From Phycicoccus jejuensis (GTDB lineage Bacteria > Actinomycetota > Actinomycetes > Actinomycetales > Dermatophilaceae): 64,000 nt of DNA. Position numbers and translations under genes: made by a program. Below are positions 42,938 through 52,112 of this stretch, in pieces. Every line of letters starts with the position of its first letter. Within the stretch, counting starts at the first letter, position 1. The stretch is from positions 434,001 through 498,000 of the forward strand of contig NZ_JOEE01000001.1 of assembly GCF_000720925.1 (NCBI RefSeq). The letters are read 5' to 3'. The notes under the pieces are model-generated. The model worked only from the letters and a program-made list of their open reading frames with translations, was not told the origin of the DNA and did no database searches.

Positions 42938-44446
42938 ATGACCGCGAACCCGCCCCTCGCCGACGCCGACCTCGTCGGGCGCCTGCGCGACGACCTCACC
43001 GCGACCGGCTTCACCGTCGGCGGCGTGACCGCCCTCCTCGGCCCGATGGCGGCCGCGGCGCTCGACCGCGAACAGGCGCTGCCCGCCCGCCGCGCGACGG
43101 CCGACTCCGAGGACCCGCGCGCCGTCCTCGTGCGCCTCTTCACGCTCGGCGACCCCGTCGACGCCGCCGAGGTGGCCACGGCCCTGCCGACCCTCGGCGT
43201 GGAGGGCGCGGTCGCCCTCGGGCTCGTGGCGCCGGAGGGGGACGCCCTCGTGGCGCTCTGCGACCTGCGTCCCTACGCCGCCGACGGGCGCGACCGCTGG
43301 GTGGCCTCCGACCTCGGCGAGCTCGCGCTCGGCCGGCCCCTCGAGCCCGACCACGTCCTCGGCATCGGCGGCGCCTCCGCGACCCTCGCGGCGTGGACGC
43401 CTCGGCCGCACGTCGAGCGTGCGCTCGACCTCGGCACGGGGTGCGGGGTGCAGGCCCTTCACCTCGAGGACCACGCGGACGAGGTGGTCGTCACCGACCT
43501 GTCCGAGCGGGCCCTCGGCTACGCCCGGTTCAACGCGCTCCTCGACGGCGCCGAGTGGGACGTGCGCGCCGGCTCGATGCTGGCCCCGGTCGACGGCGAG
43601 CGCTTCGGCCTCGTCGTGAGCAACCCGCCGTTCGTCATCACGCCGCGCTCGGGCGCGGTCCCGCTCTTCGAGTACCGCGACGGCGGGGCCTCCGGCGACG
43701 ACGTCGTCCGCGACCTCGTCCGCTCCGTGGGCGAGCACCTGGAGCCGGGCGGCATCGCCCAGCTGCTCGGCAACTGGGAGGTGCCGCGGGGCGCCCACTG
43801 GCGCACCCGGGTCGAGGAGTGGCTCGAGGGGACGGGCCTGGACGCGTGGGTCGTCCAGCGCGAGGTGCAGGACCCGGCCGAGTACGCCGAGACGTGGTCG
43901 CGCGACGGTGGGCACCACCCCGGCACGGCCGACTTCAACGCGATGTACGCGGCGTGGCTCGACGACTTCGCGGCCCGCGACGTCGAGTCCATCGGCTTCG
44001 GGGTCATCACGCTGCAGCGGCCGCGGACCGACCGCGCGCCCTTCCGCGACCTCGTCGAGGTCGGCTGGCCGGTCGCCACGCCGATGGGCCCGACGGTCCT
44101 CGCCGGCCTCGACGCCCGGACCTGGCTCGCCGAGCACGACGACGACGCGCTCCTCGACGTCGCCTGGCGGTGCGCCGCCGACGTCGACGTCGAGACCCAC
44201 CGCACGCCGGGGGAGGAGGACGCGCTGCTCGTCCTCCTGCGGCAGGGCGGCGGGCTGCGTCGCCAGCTGACCCTGTCGACGGTGACCGCCGCGCTGGTCT
44301 CGGTGTGCGACGGCGAGCTCACCGCGCGGCAGGCCGCCGCGGCCATCGGCGGCCTGCTCGGGGCCGACGACGAGGCCGTGCGGGCCGAGGTGACCCGCTT
44401 CCTCCGGGACGCGGTCAAGGACGGGCTGCTCGTCGAGACCCGCTGA
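42938..44446 (+). CDS. SAM-dependent methyltransferase with NPPF motif
   Basis: A 502-residue class I methyltransferase. The N-terminal 150 residues form the actinobacterial DUF7059-type domain. The SAM fold has LDLGTGCGVQALHL and VVTDLSERALGYARFN, and SNPPFV is the NPP(F/Y) catalytic motif for methylation of amide or exocyclic amino groups in glutamine or nucleobases. The C-terminal 130 residues resemble a winged helix. Substrate unknown; release-factor methylation is less likely because prfA is not adjacent. Counterpart near SCO3545. It ends the conserved block before the accessory region. Confidence 0.85.
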   Translation: MTANPPLADADLVGRLRDDLTATGFTVGGVTALLGPMAAAALDREQALPARRATADSEDPRAVLVRLFTLGDPVDAAEVATALPTLGVEGAVALGLVAPEGDALVALCDLRPYAADGRDRWVASDLGELALGRPLEPDHVLGIGGASATLAAWTPRPHVERALDLGTGCGVQALHLEDHADEVVVTDLSERALGYARFNALLDGAEWDVRAGSMLAPVDGERFGLVVSNPPFVITPRSGAVPLFEYRDGGASGDDVVRDLVRSVGEHLEPGGIAQLLGNWEVPRGAHWRTRVEEWLEGTGLDAWVVQREVQDPAEYAETWSRDGGHHPGTADFNAMYAAWLDDFAARDVESIGFGVITLQRPRTDRAPFRDLVEVGWPVATPMGPTVLAGLDARTWLAEHDDDALLDVAWRCAADVDVETHRTPGEEDALLVLLRQGGGLRRQLTLSTVTAALVSVCDGELTARQAAAAIGGLLGADDEAVRAEVTRFLRDAVKDGLLVETR

Positions 44447-44463
44447 CCTGCGGGTCCTGCGAG

Positions 44464-44479
44464 TGTGACGCAGGCCACA
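44464..44479. promoter_or_regulatory. Crp-like site upstream of the TetR promoter
   Basis: TGTGA-CGCAGG-CCACA matches nine of ten fixed positions. It lies 18 bases after the methyltransferase stop and about 200 bases before the TetR promoter, so its role is unclear. Confidence 0.35.
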
Positions 44480-44594
44480 GCGGCACGCCGGGCCGGGGTG
44501 GGCCGCGCCTGTCCACCTCCGGACAGGATGAACCCGCTGCGGTCGGAACCCCCCTGCACGGGAACGTGTTCCCGCCCGACGCGCGGCTCCTCGG

Positions 44595-44626
44595 CCCCGC
44601 CCTCCACCCCTGCCCGGAGGGCGGGG
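44595..44626 (+). terminator. Terminator hairpin between methyltransferase and tetR
   Basis: An 11-bp stem (CCCCGCCCTCC with its complement at 44616-44626). Two further inverted repeats precede it: CCTGTCC/GGACAGG (44508-44527) and CGGGAAC/GTTCCCG (44559-44574). Confidence 0.6.
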
Positions 44627-44649
44627 TCCGCCGTGTCCGGGAAAACTGC

Positions 44650-44678
44650 TTGTGAGTGAGTGCTCACTCACTTACGAT
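44650..44678 (+). promoter_or_regulatory. TetR-controlled promoter with embedded operator
   Basis: -35 TTGTGA (44650-44655), 17-bp spacer, -10 TACGAT (44673-44678). The inverted repeat GTGAGTGAG-TG-CTCACTCAC (44652-44671) covers the spacer and part of the -35, so a bound repressor would exclude RNA polymerase. The start codon GTG 44687 follows eight bases after the -10. Confidence 0.8.
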
Positions 44679-44686
44679 GGCTGCTC

Positions 44687-45289
44687 GTGACCCCTCGCGC
44701 CCCCGCCATGAGCCCCGAGGAGCGCCGCTCGGCGATCGTCGAGGTGACGATCCCGCTCCTGCGCGAGCACGGCCCGGCGCTGACGACGAAGCAGGTCGCC
44801 GAGGCCGCCGGCATCGCCGAGGGCACCGTCTTCCGGGCCTTCGGCACCAAGGAGGAGCTCGTCGGGGCCTGTGCCGCAGCCGTCTTCGACACCACCGCGG
44901 CGGTGGCGCGCCTGCGGGGCATCGACCCCGGGCTCACCCTCGACGAGCGCCTGGCCGCCGGGGTCGCCGTGATGCACGCGCACCTCGAGCGGGCCATCGG
45001 GCTGATGGCCACCCTCCACTCGGCTGCGGTGCCGCCGCAGCGCCCGCCGGACGGGCCGCCGAAGCGCCGCTCGATGAGCGACCCGGCCGTCGACGCCGCG
45101 TTCGTCGACCTCATCGGCCCGGACGCCGGCTCCCTGCGGTTCGACCCCTCGACCGTCGTCAACATCCTCGCCCACCTGACGCTCTCGAGCGCCCACCCGA
45201 TGTTCCCCGTCCGGTCGATGACGCCGGCCGAGATCGTCTCCGTCGTCCTCGACGGCACCCGCCACCACACCGACCGAGAGGCCCGCTGA
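44687..45289 (+). CDS. TetR-family repressor
   Basis: A 200-residue TetR regulator. The HTH is TTKQVAEAAGIAEGTVFRAFGTKEELV (about 32-58); the helical ligand domain follows. GTG 44687 is chosen as a leaderless start eight bases after TACGAT; ATG 44708 has no ribosome site. It probably represses its own promoter through the 20-bp palindrome and thereby the ABC exporter pair, which it overlaps (TGATG). Inducer unknown, likely an exporter substrate. Confidence 0.88.
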   Translation: MTPRAPAMSPEERRSAIVEVTIPLLREHGPALTTKQVAEAAGIAEGTVFRAFGTKEELVGACAAAVFDTTAAVARLRGIDPGLTLDERLAAGVAVMHAHLERAIGLMATLHSAAVPPQRPPDGPPKRRSMSDPAVDAAFVDLIGPDAGSLRFDPSTVVNILAHLTLSSAHPMFPVRSMTPAEIVSVVLDGTRHHTDREAR

Positions 45290-47022
45290 TGCTCGTCCGC
45301 CTCGTCCGCACGCACCTGCGCCCCTACGCCGGTCCGCTCGTGCTGCTGCTCCTCCTCCAGCTGGCCGGCACGCTGGCCTCCCTCTACCTGCCGAGCCTCA
45401 ACGGGCGCATCATCGACGAGGGAGTGGCGGTGGGGGACACCGGGTTCATCCTCAACGCGGGGATGCTCATGCTCGGTGTCTCGCTGCTCCAGGTCGTCGC
45501 GACGATCGCCGCGACCCGGATCGCCGCCCTCACCGCGGCGTCGATGGGCCGCGACGTGCGGGCGGCGGTGTTCAGCCGGGTCGGGTCGTTCTCCGCGCGC
45601 GAGGTCTCGCGGTTCGGTGCGCCGACCCTCATCAGCCGCTCGACGAACGACGTCACGCAGGTGCAGCAGGTCGTCTACATGGGGCTGGCCATCATGGTCT
45701 CGGCGCCGATCATGATGGTCGGCGGCGTCGTCATGGCGCTGCGCGAGGACATCGGGCTCTCGTGGCTCGTCGCCGTCGCGGTCCCGCTGCTCGGGGCCTC
45801 GGTCGGCCTCGTCATCAGCCGGATGATCCCCCACTTCCGCGCGATGCAGAAGGCCGTCGACACGGTCAACCGGATCCTGCGCGAGCAGATCACCGGCATC
45901 CGCGTCGTGCGCGCCTTCGTCCGCGAGGACGTCGAGCGGCAGCGCTTCGCCGACGCCAACGACACCTACACGGGCACCGCGCTCGCGGTCGGCCGGCTCA
46001 TGGCCCTGGCCTTCCCCATCGTCATGGTCGTCTTCAACGCCTCGACCGTCGCCGTGCTGTGGTTCGGGGCGATGCGGATCGACTCCGGCGCCATGCAGAT
46101 CGGCGCGCTGACCGCCTTCATGTCCTACCTGATCCAGATCCTCATGTCGGTGATGATGGCGACCTTCATGTCGATGATGATCCCGCGGGCCACCGTCTCG
46201 GCCGGGCGCATCGTCGAGGTGCTCGACACCCGCTCCTCCGTCCACCCACCGGAGCAGCCGGTCGCCCTCCCGGACGGCCCGGTCGCCGTCGAGCTGCGCG
46301 CCGCGACCTTCGCCTACCCCGGCGCCGACGCGCCGGTCCTGCGCGAGGTGTCGTTCACCGCGCGGCCGGGCACGACGACGGCCGTCGTCGGCTCGACGGG
46401 CTCGGGCAAGACGACGCTCGTGGGCCTCGTCCCGCGCCTGCACGACGTCTCCGAGGGGGCGGTGCTCGTCGGCGGGGTCGACGTGCGCGACACCGCGCCC
46501 GAGGACCTGTGGTCGCGGGTCGGGCTCGTGCCGCAGCGGCCCTACCTGTTCAGCGGGACGGTCGCGAGCAACCTGCGCCACGGGGACCCGGACGCGACGG
46601 ACGAGGAGCTGTGGGAGGCCCTGCGCATCGCGCAGGCCGAGGACTTCGTACGGGCGATGCCGCAGGGCCTCGAGACGCCCATCGCGCAGGGCGGCACCAA
46701 CGTCAGCGGCGGCCAGCGCCAGCGGCTGGCCATCGCCCGGGCCCTGGTCCGGCGCCCGGCCGTCTACCTCTTCGACGACGCGTTCTCGGCCCTCGACGTC
46801 GCCACCGACGCGCGGCTGCGTGCGGCCCTGCGGCCGGTCACCCGCGACGCGACCGTCGTGGTCGTGGCGCAGCGCGTCTCGAGCATCCGCCACGCCGACC
46901 AGGTCGTCGTCCTCGAGGACGGCGCGGTGGTCGGGGTCGGCACCCACGACGAGCTCGTCGCGTCATGCCCCACGTACGTCGAGATCGTCGAGAGCCAGCA
47001 GGCGATGGAGGAGGTCGCATGA
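45289..47022 (+). CDS. ABC exporter half-transporter A (degenerate-site subunit)
   Basis: A 577-residue fused membrane/ATPase half-transporter: six helices (about 15-310) and an NBD with Walker A GSTGSGKTT, signature NVSGGQRQR and Walker B VYLFDDAFSALD. The catalytic Glu after Walker B is replaced by Asp (DD), as in the degenerate subunits of heterodimeric exporters such as TM287. The H-loop position reads VVAQRVSS with Gln instead of His, also typical for the degenerate subunit. Start ATG 45289 overlaps the tetR stop. Partner is the next gene. Multidrug or lipid export is likely. Confidence 0.9.
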   Translation: MLVRLVRTHLRPYAGPLVLLLLLQLAGTLASLYLPSLNGRIIDEGVAVGDTGFILNAGMLMLGVSLLQVVATIAATRIAALTAASMGRDVRAAVFSRVGSFSAREVSRFGAPTLISRSTNDVTQVQQVVYMGLAIMVSAPIMMVGGVVMALREDIGLSWLVAVAVPLLGASVGLVISRMIPHFRAMQKAVDTVNRILREQITGIRVVRAFVREDVERQRFADANDTYTGTALAVGRLMALAFPIVMVVFNASTVAVLWFGAMRIDSGAMQIGALTAFMSYLIQILMSVMMATFMSMMIPRATVSAGRIVEVLDTRSSVHPPEQPVALPDGPVAVELRAATFAYPGADAPVLREVSFTARPGTTTAVVGSTGSGKTTLVGLVPRLHDVSEGAVLVGGVDVRDTAPEDLWSRVGLVPQRPYLFSGTVASNLRHGDPDATDEELWEALRIAQAEDFVRAMPQGLETPIAQGGTNVSGGQRQRLAIARALVRRPAVYLFDDAFSALDVATDARLRAALRPVTRDATVVVVAQRVSSIRHADQVVVLEDGAVVGVGTHDELVASCPTYVEIVESQQAMEEVA

Positions 47023-49025
47023 GCGAGCTGAAGAACGAGGAGGAGAAGGCGGCCGAGGCCCGGCGCGGTCCCGCGGGGGCCCGCCGCGGCGGCCCGCCGC
47101 ACGCCCAGCTCGGCATGCCGACCGAGAAGTCGCAGAACTTCGGGCCGTCGGCCAAGCGCGTCCTCGGCCTGCTGCGACCGGAGCGCCCGGTCGTCGTCGG
47201 GGCGCTCGTCCTGGCCCTCGGCTCGGTCGTGCTCAACGCGGTCGGCCCGAAGATCCTCGGCCGGGCCACCGACCTGATCTTCGCCGGCGTCTTCAGCCGG
47301 CAGATCCCGGCCGGGGTCACGCAGGAGCAGGCGGTCGAGGCCCTGCGGCAGCGCGGGCAGGGCACCGTCGCCGACGTGCTCGCCGCCATGGACGACGTCG
47401 TGCCCGGGCAGGGCATCGACTTCGGCGCGGTCGGGCGCGTGCTGATGCTCGTCCTCGGCATCTACGTCCTCGCCGCGGTGCTCCAGCTGGTCCAGGGCCG
47501 GCTGCTCGTCAGCGCGGTCAACCGCACCGTCTACCGGCTGCGCGAGGCGGTCGAGGACAAGCTCAACCGGCTCCCGCTGCCGTACTTCGACGCCCAGCCG
47601 CGCGGCGAGCTGCTCAGCCGCGTCACCAACGACATCGACAACGTCGCGCAGAGCCTCCAGCAGACCCTCAGCCAGCTCGTCACCTCGCTCCTCACCGTCG
47701 TCGCGATGATCGCGATGATGGTCTACATCTCGCCGCTGCTCGCGGTCATCGCCCTCGTGACGATCCCGGTGACGATGGTCGTCACGGCGGCCATCGGCAA
47801 GCGGTCGCAGGGGCACTTCGTCCAGCAGTGGAAGAGCACCGGCGAGGTCAACGCCGTCGTCGAGGAGACCTTCACCGGGCACGAGCTCGTCAAGGTCTTC
47901 GGCCGGCAGGCCGAGGCCGACCGCGAGTTCGCCGTGTCCAACGACGCGCTGCACCACGCGAGCTTCCGCGCGCAGTTCATCAGCGGCGTCATCATGCCGA
48001 CGCTCATGTTCATCGGGAACCTCAACTACGTCGCCATCGCCGTCGTCGGCGGCCTGCGAGTCGCGAGCGGCACGATGAGCCTCGGTGACGTGCAGGCGTT
48101 CATCCAGTACTCGCGCCAGTTCACGCAGCCGCTGACCCAGGTGGCGTCGATGGCGAACCTCATGCAGAGCGGGGTCGCCTCCGCCGAGCGGGTGTTCGAG
48201 GTCCTCGACGCCCCCGAGCAGGAGCCCGACTCCGGGACGCCCGTCCGCATCGACGACCCTCGCGGCCGCGTGGCCTTCGAGGACGTGTCGTTCTCGTACT
48301 CGCCGGACGAGCCGCTCATCGAGCACCTCGACCTCCTCGTGGAGCCCGGGCAGACCGTCGCCATCGTCGGCCCGACCGGCGCCGGCAAGACGACGCTGGT
48401 CAATCTCGTGATGCGCTTCTACGAGCTCGACGGCGGTCGGATCACCCTCGACGGGAGGGACATCCGCGAGCTGACCCGTCACGACCTGCGCTCGCGCACC
48501 GGCATGGTCCTGCAGGACACCTGGCTGTTCGCGGGCACGATCCGCGACAACATCGCCTACGGGCGACCCGGCGCCACCGAGGACGAGATCCTCGAGGCCG
48601 CGCGCGCCACGTACGTCGACCGCTTCGTGCACTCGCTGCCGGACGGCTACGAGACCGTGCTCAACGCCGAGGCCGACAACATCAGCGCCGGTGAGCGACA
48701 GCTCATCACGATCGCCCGCGCGTTCCTCGCCGACCCGTCGCTGCTCATCCTCGACGAGGCCACGAGCTCGGTCGACACCCGCACCGAGCTGCTCGTCCAG
48801 CACGCGATGGCCGCGCTGCGCAGCGACCGCACGAGCTTCGTCATCGCGCACCGGCTCTCGACGATCCGGGACGCCGACCTCATCCTCGTCATGGAGGCCG
48901 GACGCATCGTCGAGCGCGGCTCGCACGCCGAGCTGCTCGCCGCCGGCGGCGCGTTCGCCCGGCTGCACGCCGCCCAGTTCGAGGGCGCCGTCGGCGACCT
49001 CGAGGAGGCGTCGGTCAGCCCGTGA
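47019..49025 (+). CDS. ABC exporter half-transporter B (catalytic-site subunit)
   Basis: A 668-residue partner with a 45-residue charged N-terminal extension, six helices and an insert of about 60 residues between the first two (VFSRQIPAGVTQEQAVEALRQ on). The NBD has GPTGAGKTT, the non-canonical signature NISAGERQL, an intact LLILDEATSSVD and the H-loop IAHRLST. Thus the site with this Walker B and the partner's canonical SGGQ signature hydrolyses ATP, while the other site is degenerate, the classical heterodimer arrangement. ATG 47019 overlaps the upstream stop (ATGA). It runs 11 bases into the convergent SGNH remnant. Confidence 0.9.
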   Translation: MSELKNEEEKAAEARRGPAGARRGGPPHAQLGMPTEKSQNFGPSAKRVLGLLRPERPVVVGALVLALGSVVLNAVGPKILGRATDLIFAGVFSRQIPAGVTQEQAVEALRQRGQGTVADVLAAMDDVVPGQGIDFGAVGRVLMLVLGIYVLAAVLQLVQGRLLVSAVNRTVYRLREAVEDKLNRLPLPYFDAQPRGELLSRVTNDIDNVAQSLQQTLSQLVTSLLTVVAMIAMMVYISPLLAVIALVTIPVTMVVTAAIGKRSQGHFVQQWKSTGEVNAVVEETFTGHELVKVFGRQAEADREFAVSNDALHHASFRAQFISGVIMPTLMFIGNLNYVAIAVVGGLRVASGTMSLGDVQAFIQYSRQFTQPLTQVASMANLMQSGVASAERVFEVLDAPEQEPDSGTPVRIDDPRGRVAFEDVSFSYSPDEPLIEHLDLLVEPGQTVAIVGPTGAGKTTLVNLVMRFYELDGGRITLDGRDIRELTRHDLRSRTGMVLQDTWLFAGTIRDNIAYGRPGATEDEILEAARATYVDRFVHSLPDGYETVLNAEADNISAGERQLITIARAFLADPSLLILDEATSSVDTRTELLVQHAMAALRSDRTSFVIAHRLSTIRDADLILVMEAGRIVERGSHAELLAAGGAFARLHAAQFEGAVGDLEEASVSP

Positions 49026-49872
49026 GGACCGGCGAGATCCGGGCGAGCTCGTCGGCCAGCAGCCGGCGGGTGGCCGTGGACCACGTCGCGCTCATGTGGC
49101 TGTTGTCGCTGTAGACGACCGTCGTGCCGACGACGACCGGGCAGGTGCTGCGCGTGCAGAACCACGCGGTGGGGTCGACGGTGCTCGCGCCGGCCTGCCG
49201 GGCCGCGCGCAGCGTGGCCGCGCGGCGCGTCGGGTCGCTGAGGGCCTCGTCCCGGGGCACGGCGCACGCGCGGGCGTCGTCGAGGTGGGCGGCGAGGCAC
49301 TCGGGCACGTCGCGGCGGGGGTAGGGCGTGTCGGCGAGGACCGTCACCCCGATGCCCTGTGCGCGCAGGCCGCCGACCGTCTTCTCCACGCCGTCGGCCC
49401 AGCGCCCGGTGAACCCGGGGTCGGGCTTCTCGGAGCCGGTGAAGGCGCTGAGGAGCACCTGATCCGGCTTCTCCGCCGCGATCCGCGCGAGCACCTCACC
49501 GCGCCAGGCGTAGCACTCGCGGTAGTCGCGCTTGAGCAGGGTGTTGACGAGCCGGACGTCGTAGAGCGGGCAGCCGGACTTGGTCATCGACACGACGCGC
49601 CAGCCCCGCTGCACGGCGACGGCCTCGAGCGCGGGCAGCCACTGGTAGGCGTGGCTGTCGCCGGCGAGGACGACGGTGGTGTCGGCGGTCGGGTCGCCGA
49701 AGACGCAGGTGCCGGCGGGGTCGCGGGCGATGCTCGTGTCGAGCAGGTCGACCATGCACGAGATGCCGTCGCCGGTCGTCGGGGAGGGGGTGTCCTGCGG
49801 GACGTCGGCGAGCGCGGGGGAGAGGTTGGCGGGGAGGGCACGCGTCGTCGTCGCGTCCCCGACCGCCGTCAC
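49015..49872 (-). pseudogene. SGNH domain, truncated remnant of an OafA-type acyltransferase
   Basis: A 285-residue reading from GTG 49872 with block I VVLAGDSHAYQWLPAL (catalytic Ser), C-rich SGCPLYDV and RECYAWR, and block V YSDNSHMSAT (Asp/His). This is the extracytoplasmic SGNH domain normally fused behind an eleven-helix acyltransferase_3 domain in surface-polysaccharide acetylases. Here the coding match stops near 49890, with no membrane domain or signal peptide. Upstream sequence belongs to another gene fragment on the other strand. It may still be translated but cannot be exported as it stands. Confidence 0.68.
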
Positions 49873-49894
49873 GACCTGCGCGGGGTCGACGGGG

Positions 49895-50184
49895 ACCTCG
49901 CGCAGGTGCCGGTGACGACCGTCCTCGTCCTCGCGGTGCTCGTGCCCCTGTCGACAGCTCCCGCCCAGACCTTCTTCGCGTGGCTCAACGCGACGCCCGC
50001 CCTGCGCCGCCGGCCGCTGTGGTTCGTGGGCTACCTCCTCGCGGGGATGTTCTTCTACACCGAGTTCCGCAACGCGGTCGCCCGGGTCGCGCACGTCCGC
50101 GAGCTGACCGGCGCCCACGACTGGATCGTCACCCCACGCTCGGGGCGGGCCCTCGCGGCACCGGCGGCCCGGCGCGCGGCGTGA
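49895..50184 (+). pseudogene. C-terminal remnant of a family 2 glycosyltransferase
   Basis: About 95 codons on the plus strand: a membrane helix VPVTTVLVLAVLVPLSTA, then RRPLWFVGYLLAGMFFYTEF, then RNAVARVAHVRELTG and the end WIVTPRSGR. This is the membrane and tail end of processive GT2 enzymes (poly-N-acetylglucosamine/cellulose synthase-like). No catalytic domain precedes it: upstream bases code for the SGNH remnant on the other strand. The junction lies at about 49870-49900. A GTG at 49906 could allow a short protein. Confidence 0.65.
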
Positions 50185-50306
50185 CCCGGGGCCCCACCCG
50201 CTGACCCCGCGAAACCGCCGGTCACCCGGCCCCCGCACGCCCCCGCGCAGGCGTTAGCGCGGCGGGCGGCGTCGGGCCCGGCGTCACCCTCGACGAGGAG
50301 CTGGTG

Positions 50307-52100
50307 GTGGTCGTGGTCGCTGCAGGAGCACAGGCGTTGGTCCAGGGGGTGCCGGCGGCGCTGCCCGCTGCGGACACCCTCATCGACGCGAGCCCGGTGG
50401 ACTACCTCATCCTCGTCGTCTACTTCGTCTTCGTCCTCGGCATCGGCCTCATCGCGCGGCGGTCGGTGTCGGACTCGGTCGACTTCTTCCTCTCCGGGCG
50501 CTCCCTGCCGGCCTGGGTGACCGGCCTGGCGTTCATCTCCGCCAACCTCGGCGCCGTCGAGATCATGGGCATGAGCGCCAACGGCGCCCAGTTCGGCATC
50601 TCGACCGTCCACTACTTCTGGGTCGGCGCCATCCCGGCGATGCTCTTCCTCGGCATCGTGATGATGCCCTTCTACTACGGCTCCAAGGTCCGCTCGGTGC
50701 CGGAGTTCATGCTCCGCCGGTTCGACAAGCGCGCACACCTGGTCAACGCGATCTCCTTCGCCGTGGCCCAGCTGCTCATCGCGGGCGTCAACCTCTACCT
50801 GCTCGGCTCCATCGTCCACGCCCTCCTCGGCTGGCCGCTGTGGATCGCCCTGGCCGTCGCCGCGGCCATCGTCCTCTCGTACATCACCCTCGGCGGTCTC
50901 TCGGCGGCGATCTACAACGAGGTGCTCCAGTTCTTCGTCATCGTCGCGAGCCTCCTCCCGCTCGTGCTCATCGGCCTGCACCGGGTCGGCGGCTACGGGG
51001 GGCTCAAGGACAAGATCACCGAGATGGCGGCCAACGCACCGGCCGAGGCCGCGGTGCCCCCCGCCGACCAGCAGCTCAGCTCCTGGCCCGGTCAGGCGCT
51101 CACCGGGTTCGACAGCCCGGTGCTGTCGGTCATCGGGATCGTCTTCGGCCTCGGCTTCGTCCTCTCCTTCGGCTACTGGACGACCAACTTCGTCGAGGTC
51201 CAGCGCGCGATGGCCTCGGACTCCATCGCGGCGGCCCGCAAGACGCCGGTCATCGGGGCCTTCCCGAAGATGTTCGTCCCGTTCCTCACGATCTTCCCGG
51301 GCATGATCGCCGCGGTCCTGGTCCCCGAGATCGTCGAGCTGAAGAACGGGGGCAGCCCGCCCGGCGGGGCCTCGGGCCAGGGGGTCGCCTACAACGACTC
51401 GCTGCTCTACCTCATGCGTGACGTGCTGCCCAACGGCCTGCTCGGGCTGGCCCTCACCGGCCTGCTCGCGGCGTTCATGGCCGGCATGGCGGCCAACATC
51501 TCGGCGTTCAACACGGTCTTCAGCTACGACCTGTGGGAGAACTACATCCGCAAGGACCGGTCCGACGACTACTACCTGAGGATCGGGCGCCTGGCCACGA
51601 TCGGTGCGACCGTCGTCGCCATCTTCACGGCGCTCATCGCGAGCTCGTTCAGCAACATCATGAACTACCTCCAGACCCTCTTCGGCTTCTTCAACGCGCC
51701 GCTGTTCGCGACCTTCATCCTCGGGATGTTCTGGAAGCGGATGACGCCGGCCGCCGGGTGGAGCGGGCTGGTCTCGGGAACGCTCTCCGCCGTGGTCGTC
51801 GCGTTCCTCAGCGAGGACGCGTTCGGGTCGGCCTCGCTCGGGGTGCTCCCCCTCTCCGGCCAGGGCGCGGCGTTCGTGGCCGCCTCCACGGCCTTCGTCG
51901 TCGACATCGCGGTGTCGGTGGCGGTCACCATGGTGACGCAGCCGAAACCGGCCGAGCAGCTCGTCGGGCTCGTGTACTCCGAGACCCCGGTGGAGACCCG
52001 CACCGACCCGAACGAGGCGTCCTACCCGTGGTACCGCCGCACCGTGCCGCTCGCCGGCGTGGCGCTCGGCATGGTCATCGTCCTCAACATCCTCTTCTGA
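50307..52100 (+). CDS. Sodium:solute symporter (SSS family)
   Basis: A 597-residue SSS transporter with about 14 helices, of the SGLT-like branch: SGRSLPAWVTGLAFISANLGAVE, the VEIMGMSANGAQ segment and FMAGMAANISAFNTVFSYDLW. Na+ binding residues fit the family pattern; the substrate (sugar, inositol or similar) is not visible. GTG 50307 lies seven bases after GAGGAG; GTG 50304 is possible. The small partner gene follows after 12 bases. Confidence 0.85.
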   Translation: MVVVAAGAQALVQGVPAALPAADTLIDASPVDYLILVVYFVFVLGIGLIARRSVSDSVDFFLSGRSLPAWVTGLAFISANLGAVEIMGMSANGAQFGISTVHYFWVGAIPAMLFLGIVMMPFYYGSKVRSVPEFMLRRFDKRAHLVNAISFAVAQLLIAGVNLYLLGSIVHALLGWPLWIALAVAAAIVLSYITLGGLSAAIYNEVLQFFVIVASLLPLVLIGLHRVGGYGGLKDKITEMAANAPAEAAVPPADQQLSSWPGQALTGFDSPVLSVIGIVFGLGFVLSFGYWTTNFVEVQRAMASDSIAAARKTPVIGAFPKMFVPFLTIFPGMIAAVLVPEIVELKNGGSPPGGASGQGVAYNDSLLYLMRDVLPNGLLGLALTGLLAAFMAGMAANISAFNTVFSYDLWENYIRKDRSDDYYLRIGRLATIGATVVAIFTALIASSFSNIMNYLQTLFGFFNAPLFATFILGMFWKRMTPAAGWSGLVSGTLSAVVVAFLSEDAFGSASLGVLPLSGQGAAFVAASTAFVVDIAVSVAVTMVTQPKPAEQLVGLVYSETPVETRTDPNEASYPWYRRTVPLAGVALGMVIVLNILF

Positions 52101-52112
52101 GCGGGAGTCGTC

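Noticed and set aside
44559..44574. CGGGAAC-GT-GTTCCCG palindrome as LexA/SOS box
   Set aside because: The half-site spacing (GAAC-N2-GTTC) differs from the actinobacterial SOS box GAAC-N4-GTTC, and the flanking genes are not SOS genes.
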